Positions 1 to 11,129 of a DNA stretch of 45,315 nt are shown here, one piece after another. The notes under the pieces are model-generated. The model saw nothing but the letters and a program-made list of their open reading frames with translations. It did not search any database and had not been told where the DNA came from. The DNA lies in assembly GCA_040143965.1 (NCBI GenBank), contig JASJQH010000026.1, forward strand, positions 1 to 45,315, in the 5' to 3' direction. A program made the translations under genes and the position numbers. Positions within the stretch are counted from its first letter, which is position 1; every line of letters begins with the position of its first letter. This stretch comes from Basidiobolus ranarum (lineage: Eukaryota > Basidiobolomycota > Basidiobolomycetes > Basidiobolales).

Positions 1-374
1 ATATAGATTTCTAGCAGCGATATGCGCTCATAATGTTTTTCGATATTTGACTGTCAATTAGTAATCTATGCTAGAAGCTTCATCTACGGATTCTTGGGCC
101 GAATCCCGAAACGGTCAAAACTATGATCTCTGCATAGCATCATATCCATAGATCTGGAGATTAAGAAATTTTTTCGCTTCACTTATTACAGTGCCAATTT
201 GGTTAGCATATCCATGATGCAATTAATGATTAATACTGAAATTGTGCCATGACATTATACAAATGAAGCAAAGTGATATTACGTGAGTTTGAGATATATA
301 AATATAGTTATATCATAGCCAGCCAATTGAGTATTTTTTACAAGTTTATTTATTCAATAATACAGTGTTTAAAT
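1..374. other. Left-edge intergenic DNA and ADH 3' flank
   Basis: AT-rich sequence with no credible coding frame on either strand. Its right end is the 3' flank of the alcohol dehydrogenase gene on the minus strand. I see no RNA gene or repeat in it. Confidence 0.6.
345..350 (-). terminator. Candidate poly(A) signal AATAAA of the alcohol dehydrogenase gene
   Basis: A minus-strand AATAAA hexamer lies about 25 nt beyond the stop codon of the alcohol dehydrogenase gene. That is the expected side, and the distance would give a very short 3' UTR. This rests on motif and position only. Confidence 0.4.
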
Positions 375-1427
375 TTAGTTTTCAAGTACAACTCTATAGC
401 GAACCTTTCCATCACGTACATGTTTAAGACCCTCATTTACTTTATCCATGGGGAATCTTTCAATCATGGGACGGATGTTGTGTTTGGCAGAGAACTCAAG
501 AGTGGCCTTTTGATCCTCAATTGAACCAATAATACTACCTACCAGAGTGATATTTTTAGGGATTAAGCTCATAGGACTGAGTGTGATGTTATCTTCGGGG
601 GCAGCTAGCAAAACGAGCTTGCCAAAAGTGTCCAATAGACTGGCATACTTGTCATATGGTGCGTTGGAGGCATTAGAGGTAATGAACAAATAATCTAAGG
701 AACGAGAAGCTTTCTTCATATCCTCTTCATCTCTTAGATTAACAAAGTGAGTAGCCCCAAGTTTCTGGGCCTCTTCTTTCTTGTTAGTGGATGTAGAGAT
801 GGCGGTAACTTCAGCACCAAGGGCTTTGGCGTATTGAAGGGCTAGATGACCAAGTCCACCAATGCCCACAACACCAACACGTTCACCAGCCTTAACACCA
901 TGTCTTCTCATAGGAGTAAAAACGGTGACACCGGCACAGAGAATGGGAGCAGCCTCTGCTGAATCAATAGCATCAGGAATTTTGAAAGCGTAGTGAGAGA
1001 GAACTCTGATTCCCTTGGAGTATCCACCATAAGATTTGGCACCATCAGCATATCTGCTGTTATAGGTCCCGACCATGTTGGGGCATGTAGCATCGTTCTT
1101 TGAACTGCAGGCCTTGCAATCATCTTTAAGACAAGCAAATACTTGTGGTCCAACACCTACTCTATCACCGATTTCCAAACCAGCAACTCTAGGACCTTTG
1201 TTGACTACTTTGCCAACAATCTCATGACCAACGACTACAGGATAGTCCGAGGCACCCCATCCTGAATCCAAAACATGAATGTCGGATCCGCAAAGACCAC
1301 AATGTGAAATAGCAATTTCAACATCGTCTTCTCCGAGAGGGCGAGGTTGGTAGGCCCAAGGGGTCAAGGCCTGATCTTTGCCGTGACAGGCATAACATTC
1401 AAAACTAGTATCGTTGGAGCTTAACAT
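375..1427 (-). CDS. Zinc-dependent NADP(H) alcohol dehydrogenase, ADH6/cinnamyl-alcohol dehydrogenase type
   Basis: Intronless frame of 350 residues for a medium-chain zinc dehydrogenase. It should be cytosolic and interconvert alcohols and aldehydes, probably with NADP(H) as in yeast Adh6/Adh7. Visible features, in order: catalytic zinc ligands Cys43 (in CGLCGSD), His68-Glu69 (in VGHE) and Cys164; a structural-zinc lobe with Cys99, Cys104, Cys107 and Cys115; the nucleotide-binding GIGGLG at 188-193; and the RYRVVL tail typical of Adh6. The structural lobe reads C-x4-C-x2-C-x7-C, whereas yeast Adh6 has C-x2-C-x2-C-x7-C, so there is a two-residue insertion between the first two cysteines. Length matches the family (about 350-360). 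The start is the first in-frame ATG and lies just below a TATA box. The family assignment is secure; the true substrate is unknown. Confidence 0.93.
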   Translation of the reverse strand: MLSSNDTSFECYACHGKDQALTPWAYQPRPLGEDDVEIAISHCGLCGSDIHVLDSGWGASDYPVVVGHEIVGKVVNKGPRVAGLEIGDRVGVGPQVFACLKDDCKACSSKNDATCPNMVGTYNSRYADGAKSYGGYSKGIRVLSHYAFKIPDAIDSAEAAPILCAGVTVFTPMRRHGVKAGERVGVVGIGGLGHLALQYAKALGAEVTAISTSTNKKEEAQKLGATHFVNLRDEEDMKKASRSLDYLFITSNASNAPYDKYASLLDTFGKLVLLAAPEDNITLSPMSLIPKNITLVGSIIGSIEDQKATLEFSAKHNIRPMIERFPMDKVNEGLKHVRDGKVRYRVVLEN

Positions 1428-2516
1428 GGTGTATATGAGGTAATTGTAACGAGGCAGAGGATACTCTTATATAGCGACACACAAATGAAAATTGATTAGT
1501 AATGGAAGGTTAACGAATTACTCGTAGAAAGGAATAAAGATACTCCTTACATTCCGATAGATTCATCTAAAAAAGGGAATAGCAAGTTGTATCAACAAAA
1601 TATTGAAGTCAAAAACTGGCTGCGTAAGTGTACTTCTCAGTGATTGGTACCAAAAATGATTTTTTTTGCTTGACAGTCACTGGGAAAATATCGTGACGTA
1701 TTCCGGTCCATCATGAATCCCTAATAATAAAACACTACAGCTTAGAGACACGCGATTGTTTTTGTAATAAAATAATGAATCAATCTTGGCCATTGGAACT
1801 CTCGGAGCACGTGTTACCAGCTCGATCGGAGATATTGGTGTGTGGGTATTGCTTTCCTAATATGGAATTAAATTGCGGATTGTGGATGTGTACATCTTAA
1901 TCGATACATTTCCATCGAATTCTTTGTTTTAAACATCGAGCCCCCTTACCTTATCTCGATCAAGAGTCTGCATCTGCTTATGATCTAAACTCGAATTTCA
2001 ACAGACATTGTAGTAAATCGTTATTGGCCAAAACATTGAGAGTTACTTGAGATGCTGTATGTTGATCGTTGAAGATTCTTAACTATTGTCATTTATGGTC
2101 AGGGCGTCAATCCCACTTTAAAACGCCACCATTTCAGATAATGTGGTGGTGAATGTATATGAATACACACATACGTTCTAACACTGGTAAGATCCAATCC
2201 TGCGTCTTGCCTATATTCCATCTTGACGAGACTTTGCCAGGGAAAATCCATGCAACAATCAAACTTCAAAACAACTATTGATGCATGGATTTTATAACCA
2301 TAGCGTAACAAAAAAACCGATCGGAGAATAGCGACTTGATTTAAGTTCTATTTACCATGACAACTATTAAATGGCAGTTCTTGGAAGTCATGTATTGAAA
2401 TAGTCATTTGTCCATTGCATGCTTTCTATTTAATTTTTCTTTCCTTGAAATCAATCTTTTGAACATTAACCTATCTTTACAGACAAGCCTTTATTGGCAT
2501 AGATTCACCTTTACCA
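1428..2516. other. Divergent intergenic region between alcohol dehydrogenase and chitin deacetylase
   Basis: About 1.1 kb between two divergently transcribed genes, so it should hold both promoters. A CACGTG E-box-like hexamer occurs near 1809, and the TATA box near 1470 belongs to the dehydrogenase. The only longer frame (2099-2311, minus) has no recognisable features. No repeats or RNA genes were seen. Confidence 0.5.
1466..1473 (-). promoter_or_regulatory. Candidate TATA box of the alcohol dehydrogenase gene
   Basis: The minus strand reads TATATAAG here, 39-46 nt upstream of the dehydrogenase ATG. It is a close match to the TATA consensus, on the right strand and at a plausible distance for a short 5' UTR. 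This suggests an inducible TATA-type promoter. Confidence 0.45.
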
Positions 2517-3810
2517 ATGTGTAGCTCTAAAGTAATCCTGTTGATTCTCGGTATTTGTTCGGTTTTTGGAGATCAGCTTCCCATATCACAAAACTCTATT
2601 CCAGCACACCCTACCTCACCTGCGGGCTCTATTCCACCACATCCCACCACATCTTTGAGTTCCACTCCACCACAAGCGATACTACCTCCAGGATCCTTAC
2701 CAATTGGCGTACTTGCCCCCATAAACTCGGAGGTGGTCAGTCAGATCGATCTTTCACGGGTTCCTAATATACCCGTAAAGCTACCTGGCACTGGAACTTG
2801 TCCAGGGATATGCAAGCCAGATGGTTGTGAGAATTGTTGGGAATCATGTGGAATTTGTAAAAGACCAACTGATATTTGGTCATGCCCTATGGCGAACAAT
2901 TTAGGACTTACCTTTGACGATGGCCCAGGGTATATTTTCGTAATCAATTAATGTGAGGGGAGTGAAAGCAGTGACTACAAAGATCTAATTCATTTACTTG
3001 AATATAGTGATGATACGCCTAAACTTTTGGATATTTTGGCGGCTGAAGGAGTTAAAGCTACCTTCTGCGTAATTGGTGTATTACTACAAAGCCCTAAACA
3101 TGCTGAAACTATGCGTAGAATATATAAAGAAGGACATACCATCTGCTCTCATACCTGGTCACATCCTCATCTTATGTCACTTACGAATGAACAGATAGTA
3201 TCCGAGATGAAGGCCACTGAGGATATTATAATTAAAACGATCGGCGTGAAGCCACGGTATCTCCGTCCCCCATGTAAGGACTATAATATTACTCATATCA
3301 GACTATTATTTACACGATACTAAATAAGTCTTCGAACATACCTAGTTGGTGAAGTCGATGATCGAGTTAGAGCAGTAGTGGAAGCTATGGGATACAAAGT
3401 TTTAATGTGGAATTTGTAAGTAGATGATAATGGATTCTGTTGTATCTCAACTAATGGTGATTAATAGGGATACTTTGGACTGGAAGTTTTGGCAAACAAA
3501 TGCTAGTGCAATTGGCGATTCGATAAATCAGAATCTTGCTTCAACGGCTAACCCAACGCGAAGTTGGGTAACTTTAATGCACGACATTTATTCAGCTTCA
3601 GTTTCACAAGTCCCCGGAATGATCCGTACAGCTAAAAGTATGGGTTTGGAGTTACAATCAGCAGGGCAATGTTTAGGTGACTCGTGGGTACCGGTGCAAG
3701 TCTCTACTCGAGAGGTACACTCTACCTCATCCAGCCCAAAACTCCTGACCTATGAAATTTGGACGATTTCTATTATTTATGTAATCTTCTCCAGTATTGT
3801 AGTAGACTGA
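2517..3810 (+). CDS. Secreted chitin deacetylase (NodB polysaccharide deacetylase), likely GPI-anchored
   Basis: Four exons: 2517-2929, 2963-3273, 3346-3415, 3468-3810 (378 aa). The enzyme hydrolyses N-acetyl groups of cell-wall chitin to give chitosan and acts outside the plasma membrane. It has a signal peptide (about residues 1-18, KVILLILGICSVFG), then a Ser/Pro/Thr-rich linker, then a Cys-rich stretch with seven cysteines just before the catalytic domain. NodB motifs across the joined exons: TFDDGP (metal and base aspartates), SHTWSHPHL (two metal histidines), RPPFG, DTLDW and LMHD. The RPPFG and DTLDW motifs are only restored by splicing, which supports introns 2 and 3. The first intron is only 33 nt and splits DDGP from the rest of the domain. 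The C-terminus is a Ser/Thr stretch followed by a hydrophobic tail, as in GPI-anchored fungal deacetylases. Such enzymes are numerous in Mucoromycota. Confidence 0.9.
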
Positions 3811-4285
3811 TATTCCACACGTTGGGTTCTAGGAATCGTATCAACGTATTTATTGAATTTTTGAACCATTCTATCATTAGATTAATAAGCTTATTTCATA
3901 TCCTACTTAAATGGCATACTTCTTCGGTTGACTTAGACACGCCAGTTGGCAAAGTCGTTAAGAGAAATAAATTACAATAAACCGTTACATTTATCTAAAG
4001 CTTATCAGTTTTATTGTAGTAAAATACGATATATAAATAGCAAGGTTATGTATGATGTATTCCCGTTCATTTAAAGCTTTAAAAAAAACCAAGGTGTGTA
4101 CAAAGAGAGATGTTCAAGGGAGAAATTACAAAGAATGCAAAATTATGAGGGATTGGGATACTGTCAAAAAAACAAATACGACTATTTTCTAGAAGAAAAG
4201 TTGAGTAGCAAGAGGTTGATAGTACATATTGCAAATCTAACGTTTGTTTTCTATATAAAAACGTGCAGAACCAAACTGAACATTC
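3811..4285. other. Convergent 3' intergenic region
   Basis: 475 nt between the converging ends of the chitin deacetylase and TFIIIC genes. It is AT-rich, and the only longer frame (4096-4299, plus) is lysine-rich, without motifs and overlaps the TFIIIC stop. Both 3' UTRs should lie here. Confidence 0.5.
3966..3982 (+). terminator. Tandem AATAAA poly(A) signals downstream of chitin deacetylase
   Basis: Two AATAAA hexamers (3966-3971 and 3977-3982) lie about 155-170 nt after the deacetylase stop, on the sense strand and before the convergent TFIIIC gene. They are plausible 3'-end signals, judged from motif and position only. Confidence 0.35.
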
Positions 4286-7200
4286 TTATTTTGTTTTGAA
4301 GTAAAAGTCAGGATTTCCCCAATAACAGGTGATCATGTTCCCATTGATGGTATTAGGCTCGCAAGTTTCAAAAATTCTGGGCTTCGAGAATAATGTGACT
4401 TTTGGAGGTTGAATAATGGCTTTCTGTTGAATAGCTCCTCGTGTAACTAGTACTTTCAGAACATCTTGTAGTTCACATCGAGACATGACCAGTGAGAATT
4501 TACGGTGAATATTTGCTTCGTACACACCGGGTTTTTGAATGACATATCCTAAAACTGCTTCAGAGCAGGCCCGTAAAACAGTTTCAACGATGTTTCCATT
4601 GATATCATACCACATTCTGGCTGGTGCATATCTGTGAATGGTGATCCGTGACAATGGGTCACGCAACCTAGGAGTTCGTTCTAATGAAGACAAATCTAAC
4701 TCGGGCCCGGGGGTCCCCGTGGATCTCAATGGAGTTTGGCTTCTAGAGTAAGAACAGACTGTACGTTGCGCCGTGTCAATCATCCAGAATGAGAGAAATT
4801 CTTGAGTCACGTATCTAAATGTATTGAATCCAACACGACCAACTAAAGGAGGGCGGGATGATTCAAGTTTGCTCAGGTAAGCTTGAAGTTTTGTGTCATC
4901 CATGGTTGCATCTTTCTCGTTCCTGATGGTATTCGCCAACGACAGTAAAGTGGTTCCAAGGTTGCCGCTACTGTTGATGTAGTCATACACGAGTTGGACA
5001 TTAGCTTTGTCATCATCAGTCGAATATTGGCTCTTTATCTCTTCGATAATGATATTCGCATCGATATCAGGAACATCTTCCTTCGAATTATCAGCAAGCG
5101 ACGGTTTGTATCGCTTGGGCGTTGAACATTCTAAATCTGGAGTATCTTCCAGAGGTCGCTTTGTAGCCAGGCTAACTGTACCGGAGATAACTCTCGTAGG
5201 CTCCGATAATTCAGTAATTTCAGCAATATTTTCGGTTGGAGTGATACAAACAGAAAAATCCAATCTTCGATGATCAATCTTTCGACTCTTGTGATTAGGG
5301 ACAATCTGAGATTCATTTACAGATTCTGGGTACACTGGTGAAAGAGAGATCTTGTTATTTGAGAGCAAATTTAATAGGCAGGCCATAGTTCCACTATTGG
5401 CCAGGGGAGAGAACACCAAAGGGCCCTTAATGTGGAAGTGAAAAGCTGTAGCCTGCGGAAGCATCCGTTCGGGGAATGTTCCAGTTAAAACAGAGAGAAA
5501 CTTATCCGAGACATGAAATCCACGTCCAGGTATTCTTCTGTTAAATCCACCCTTGACTTTTACTATGGTTCCAGCTTCTTTAGCATCTTCCAGAGCTTCC
5601 ACAATCTGGGTATGAGGGAAGATATTTAATATGGAGAACGCATGCGAGGAGTCGTATTGATCTTCCGGAGTCATCAAAATCATTTTAACTAAGGCCTTGA
5701 TAAGCTCTTTTTGAATCTTATTTTCATCAACATCCTCCACTACCATATTGAGATTGTTGCAAAGTTTGGTGCGAAGAATGAAAGGATGAGCATACATGAC
5801 TGTCATCTTCCCACGAAGGGATACCGCAAATTCTACTTGATCTTCGAAATAAATATCTTCGCTATGGGTTGAAGACACAAACGAGGGATCAAAAACAGAC
5901 TCAAGAATTGCAGGGTTTTTAGGGAGAGGATAAGAAGGGATAGGGTCGTGGGTAGGTAGATTTCTTAATGCACTCATAAAGTATTCCAATTGTCCTTTCA
6001 AATCGAAATCTATCATATCTACATCATCCTCATCGACAAATCCACCTGTCTTGAGACCCTCATGATACAAGGCCTCCCAATGAATAACAAGAGAATTGAC
6101 TCTATCTTGGTTTCGAGTGTTTCGAAGCAATACGTTAATCCTGCGTCGACAATTTTCACTTACGCGTTCAGGAAAGACCTGTATAATGGATGCCCAAAGA
6201 AACTTAGACCTACGTGCTCGGTATCTTAGGATGACATACGCATGAAGTAACATCTCATCTTCTTGAGGAGACCAGTATGAGCGGTATCTTCTAGAGATGG
6301 ATTCATACTGCGACTCGAATCTCTCTTCATCTCCAATAACTGGAAGATTCTCCTCATTCTCCATGAGACCAGGGTTTGTAATCGGCTCTTGCTGCTTTCT
6401 CAGTTTTTCTCTTTGAGATTTTCTCCCGATCGAAGAATGTGATGACTCGCCTTGACTATTTTTCCCCTTTCTCTTATTCTTATTAGGAGGCGTACTATCT
6501 GAGCCAAACGAAGCAGAAGCTGCGTTTTTTAACAATCTCTCTCGAATAGTCTCTCTACGCTTCTTTCGGAAAGCGGACTCTCCATCCGGTACCTTGGAGC
6601 TAGCAATCAATCCCTCATGACTAGTATGCTTTTTCGTTGCTTCCAGAGCAGCAGATGCTTGTCTCTCGCGTTTCTTAATCAACTTGCGCTCATGATCATC
6701 TTGAATTCTTTTGAAAAAGAATTTCACCCGTTGAACATGAAGGCTAAGTTTAGCAGCAATTTGACGGCATTTGACTTCATCTTCAAGTGGTGTTAATCCC
6801 TTCCGACGATTGACATAAGACTCCAGCACGGACCTTTGGTGAGTGGTAAACGGATACGACGACTGCCAGTTACGAGGGTTTGTGATGTGAAATAGAGGGT
6901 CGTTTCTTCCGTCCCCTTCTTCTAATTTTTCAGACTTGCATTGTTTAGGAGTCTTGGAGTTTTCTTCGTAACTCTCATCCGCACTTTCACCGCTGTTTTC
7001 ACCTTCATTATCACTTCCGATGTTGGTTCTTTCCGCGACTTTTTGAAGAGCCACATATTGTAATTCACTCCAATATATCGTAACATCCTGGATGGTTTCC
7101 AAAACGTACTCACGAATGACCATTCGGTTGGTCCCAGGAAAAGAATAATCGAACATTCGGACATGTAACGGAAGTTGATAAGCAGAGCTAACAATTTGAA

Positions 7201-10200
7201 AGGACGCTTCAAAATCACTGTCGTTCATATCATCAAGACCCTCATATACAACGTTTCCCAGTTCATCGAAATCTCTAGCAACCGGTTTTAAGATTTCAAG
7301 TGCGACCAAGATATCTAAGAGCTGCTTGAGTTGACGTCTATATTTATAGTTTCCACCAAAAATAGCCGCTCGAATAGAGTGTGGTAGGTCAACCACCCGA
7401 ATTGACAAATCTTTGTTCCCTTTGATGTAATTTGTCAGTTCAGTATTTTGAGTGGTGTGACCAATGATCTTCAAGTAAAGATCCAAAGTAAGGTCAGTGA
7501 AAAGCATGGATGTCTGGAATACTCTTGAAGAATCATCAAGTTCATTTTCTTCAGCTTGACCGTTGATTTTGCTAATTAAAAATTGATGGAGAAGCTTTGC
7601 ACGAACCATCTTGGCATTTATCCAGCCGTAATCCTGAGCTGTTGAAAGCCACCACATATCGCTAGAAGGGTTTGATTTTGCAGGAGTCGTGGGACTAGTA
7701 TCTATACGTGGTTGTGAGGTAGAGGGTGTCTGGACTGAGCTGCCTATCCTCTTTCTCATATCTTCCAGCCTTTCCACTTCTATATTCTCTTCTTCGATCT
7801 TGGGTGGTTTAAATGTACTTCCAACCAGCATGATACGGTCGCGCATCAAAGCCACATACTCTTTGACCTCCGGGCTTTGTGGGGTCAGTGAAGGGTGGAG
7901 AAACAGTATTTTTGTGTTGTATGTTCCATTAAGAAGAGGAAGTCTTACTGTATATTGAGTGAGAAGATTCTCTTCCTCTAACGATGTGGCAGTTCGGGCC
8001 AGAGTTCTCTTGTCTATCGTATGAGGTAAGTGAGCTCCAGTTCCTAGTTGAGCGGCCAAGAGGTCTTGATAGGATTTAATGAGTAAGTAACTTAATTCAA
8101 GAATCTTCTTTTCATCCAGAAGTTGAAGGAGTAGCTTTCTGCGTCTAACGGCTGTGATGGACTTCAAGTGAGACGCACTGTTGGTGCTTGGTGTGGGGAT
8201 GGCTTTTCGATCAGGGGTAACAGGAATTTTATCCTCTGTGATGTCACCCTTAATCTCCACGGGTTCCTCGCTCTCATTTTCGTTGACTGCCGGTCCTTTG
8301 CCTTTACATTTTCTACTGCAGAACCAATTACCTTTGGGTATTGCTTTGAGAGGTGGATTAGAGCAGTATGTATGCTGGCCTTCGTTACAATGATCGCAGA
8401 GGAGTATTTGGCTATCATCATCACCTTTATGGCAAACTTTACAAACAATCTCATCTACATCCATACCATCAGGTTGAGGTGTAGATACGATCTCGGGGGT
8501 AGATTCAATCACGTGTCTGGAAGAGTCGCGACGATTACGTGTGGGCGTGTTTCCGTTCAGAACTCTTCTCATTTCAGATGTGATACCGTCCTCCTCCTCT
8601 AACCTTTTAAAGGATTCAGTGGAGTAATACCGATACCGTCTTTCACGCCCAACAAATTCTGCGACGCGACAGATCCCCACTTGGTCTACATTCGCTGGAG
8701 GCTTTAAGAGTCTAGTTAGAATCTTCTGTAACAGACGGTTATTGATATTGCTTAAAGATTCTTGGATAGCCTATAGAAGAAATAATGATGAGTATTGGAT
8801 TGTTTTCTATTCAGGTATAGATAAATCATAATTACTCCTGCTGTTATTCCGTCGTCACCAGACAATTGAATCAGTCGATAGACCTGATACTCAAAAGGTA
8901 AATCCGCAAGAACACCACGTTGAATGGAGGGGACGACTGGATCTTGTGTTGGTGATTCTGGAACGAAATCTTCACTAATATCCACAAGTCTTTCTCGAAT
9001 TTTAAGTGCTAAGATTATGAAAAGAAAGTTAAATTATTTCTGCTACCATATCAAAAAGGATCTCACTAGCCCACCTTGAGGTTTTGAAGGAATCAACGGA
9101 CTGGTATTGCTCTGCGAATTGGGTACATAGGGTCTTAACAGTCTAAAGCATCTATCATAGCCCTTATCTTTTCTTGGAACATTGATTCTCTCGATATATT
9201 TTTGCTTTACTAATATATCAATAGTACGGTTGAACCATTTTCGTTGTTGCTTAACAGTTGCTGTATCTAAGCCCTAGTTTAAAAATTTAAATTAATTAGT
9301 ATTCCTAAATGAACTCGGAATAGTTGGCACTTACTAAAGCATCCATCAAATCTTGAGCGACCATAACTTTATTCAACGCCTGTCCCAGTATCTCTGTTAG
9401 CTTTTGTCTTACAAGATCACTGTGAAAAGAAACGCCTGTATCAGGAGATGATGGACTATTTTCAGTATTTTCATAATGAAAGCGTATTGAATCCTTTTCT
9501 GCCTCAAGGGTAGAAGCAGGATCACTTCGTTCACAATTTGATGGCATTGTCGCCAAATAAGCGGGATTTAGATGAGCATAACGAATATGAAGACACAGAT
9601 TAGTGTATGTTCCTCGTGTTACGACGGGGCACTTGACTCTATGAGAAAAGAGGACATTAGTATCTAACGGTGATAACAAATATATACAATGAAGAATTAG
9701 ACATACACAAGTTTCATTTCACACAAGACTTTGATAAAATGAAATACAGATCGCGGATCCATTTTCAAATCTTTAGCAATATCCGCCTGTGTTGCACCTA
9801 ATACCCGGCCACGAGCAATACGTCGTAAAACCGAGGATATCATTGAAGAGAATTCCTTGCTTGGCTGTGATACGGAATATTAAATATCGTAAATAACGTT
9901 GTAAACTTGGACTTTTATCGATAGAATGAGAAAATACCCACACCTTGGTGTCCATAGAGGGCTTTTCTTTGTAAATCCGAGCTAGCTATTACTTTCAGTT
10001 TGCTCCCGTATTTTTGTTCCACTTCTTCTAAGCTAGCTACCCCAATTTCTGTCCTGAGGGAGTTTCCGGAATTTTGGTGAGTAATTTTATCGGGTGATTT
10101 CTAAAGGATAAGAGTAAGAGTAAAGGTTAAAAAACGCTTGTTCAATACTAACTATGGGTAAAATATCAACTATATAATGACATACTGAATGTTGAGTTTT

Positions 10201-10531
10201 TTTCCCTCGTGTTTTCCCCTTGTTGTGTATATCTTGTTCAACAATCACAAAAGATACCTCCTCCATTTTACTTAAAATTCCCCATATATAAGCCTTCATT
10301 GATTCGTCAAACACTTGTGGTCCCTCTGGATCTGAACCAAACTTTTTTCTACGTAAATTCGTGTATGTTGCATTATAATATTCTTCAAAGAATTTCCAGA
10401 TGTTCGGTAAAGGGCAGCCTGAAGACAAAAAGTTTGTATGGGAGTTATTGGAAACCTTAAAAGTGGTTTAACTTACCACCATCACCTTCCACGCCGATTT
10501 CTTCCAACACGTATAGCAATAGATCATCCAT
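4286..10531 (-). CDS. TFIIIC largest (B-block-binding) subunit, Tfc3/GTF3C1 family, with PHD finger and homeodomain-like insert
   Basis: Eight exons: 10531-10477, 10418-10186, 10100-9942, 9864-9707, 9638-9335, 9273-9075, 9008-8836, 8770-4286 (1921 aa). This subunit binds the B box of tRNA genes and recruits RNA polymerase III factors in the nucleus. Family marks: the N-terminal opening MDDLLLYVLEEIGVEGDGG; the B-block winged helix at about 150-215; a second winged helix at about 300-410 ending in RCFRLLRPYV; and YRYYSTESF after residue 470. A C4HC3-type PHD finger sits at about 537-582, and a homeodomain-like segment at about 1060-1130 just before a Lys/Arg-rich stretch. A Myb/SANT-like segment (WSPQEDEMLLHAY) lies at about 1254-1312, followed by the long C-terminal winged-helix region. 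It is longer than yeast Tfc3 (1160 aa) and near human GTF3C1 (about 2100). The PHD and homeodomain-like parts are not features I know from the yeast or human subunits. The gene ends convergently with chitin deacetylase. Confidence 0.92.
6665..6874 (-). other. Degenerate homeodomain-like segment encoded within the TFIIIC gene
   Basis: Residues about 1060-1130. They show the three-helix layout of a homeodomain: FTTHQRSVLESYV as helix 1, EVKCRQIAAKLSLH as helix 2 and VQRVKFFFKRIQDD as helix 3, then a basic tail. Against the usual WFQNRR of helix 3, the tryptophan is Phe and the invariant Asn is Arg. DNA binding of the standard kind is therefore doubtful. I call it homeodomain-like on pattern only. 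Confidence 0.55.
8306..8443 (-). other. PHD zinc finger encoded within the TFIIIC gene
   Basis: Residues about 537-582 of the TFIIIC protein. The ligand order is C-x2-C, then LLCDHC, QHTYC and finally NWFCSRKC, a C4HC3 arrangement. The last pair is spaced C-x3-C rather than the usual C-x2-C. PHD fingers of this type commonly read histone H3 tails. A reader function here is an inference from the domain family. Confidence 0.8.
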
Positions 10532-11129
10532 TGTCTAACAGGTGTTGAAGGAAGAGTAAATTCGAATCAGATGAATAAAGTGTAAGAATTGTGGGTAAAA
10601 ATTCCAAATTAACAATAAATTTAATGAAAAATATCCAAACGCTTTGGATCTATGCACACATAATCATCCCTTAGCATATGAATTAGCAGTCCACTCTCAT
10701 TTGCCCAATTGTATTTTCTAAATCCCAGATATTGCATACAACCATTTCCGAATAACATCATTGGCTTACTTCGATATATACATTCGTTCAGAAAAAGAAA
10801 AAAAATCGTTCGTGATCAAGTCTAGCATAAGCTGGTCATATATAACATGTCAAATGCAAGAATTGTTAGGAAGGTCAGTGCGATGTAGTAGAGAATTATG
10901 AATTTACTTCATGGACTGAATAAAAGTTCCGTATATTTATACTGCTTTCCAGATCTAGGCGAGTCAGCCATGATAGGAATGAGTGGGTGAAAATGTGGAC
11001 TAGAGAAGATATAATATACATGTTGTGGTAACCAAGTACGAATGAAATGGTCTAGCAAGGAAAGGTTGAAGAAAGTTGTTTCCAACAAATTACAGATAAA
11101 AATCATAAAATAAGTTTCAATCCTCTGAA
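10532..11129. other. Intergenic: TFIIIC promoter and MSH6 3' flank
   Basis: About 600 nt between two tandem minus-strand genes. There is no coding frame of substance; a 77-aa frame at 10909-11142 overlaps the MSH6 stop and looks random. No repeat or RNA gene was seen. Confidence 0.5.

Noticed and set aside
4096-4299. 67-codon Lys-rich plus-strand frame
   Set aside because: AT-driven composition in a convergent 3' region; it overlaps the TFIIIC stop codon.
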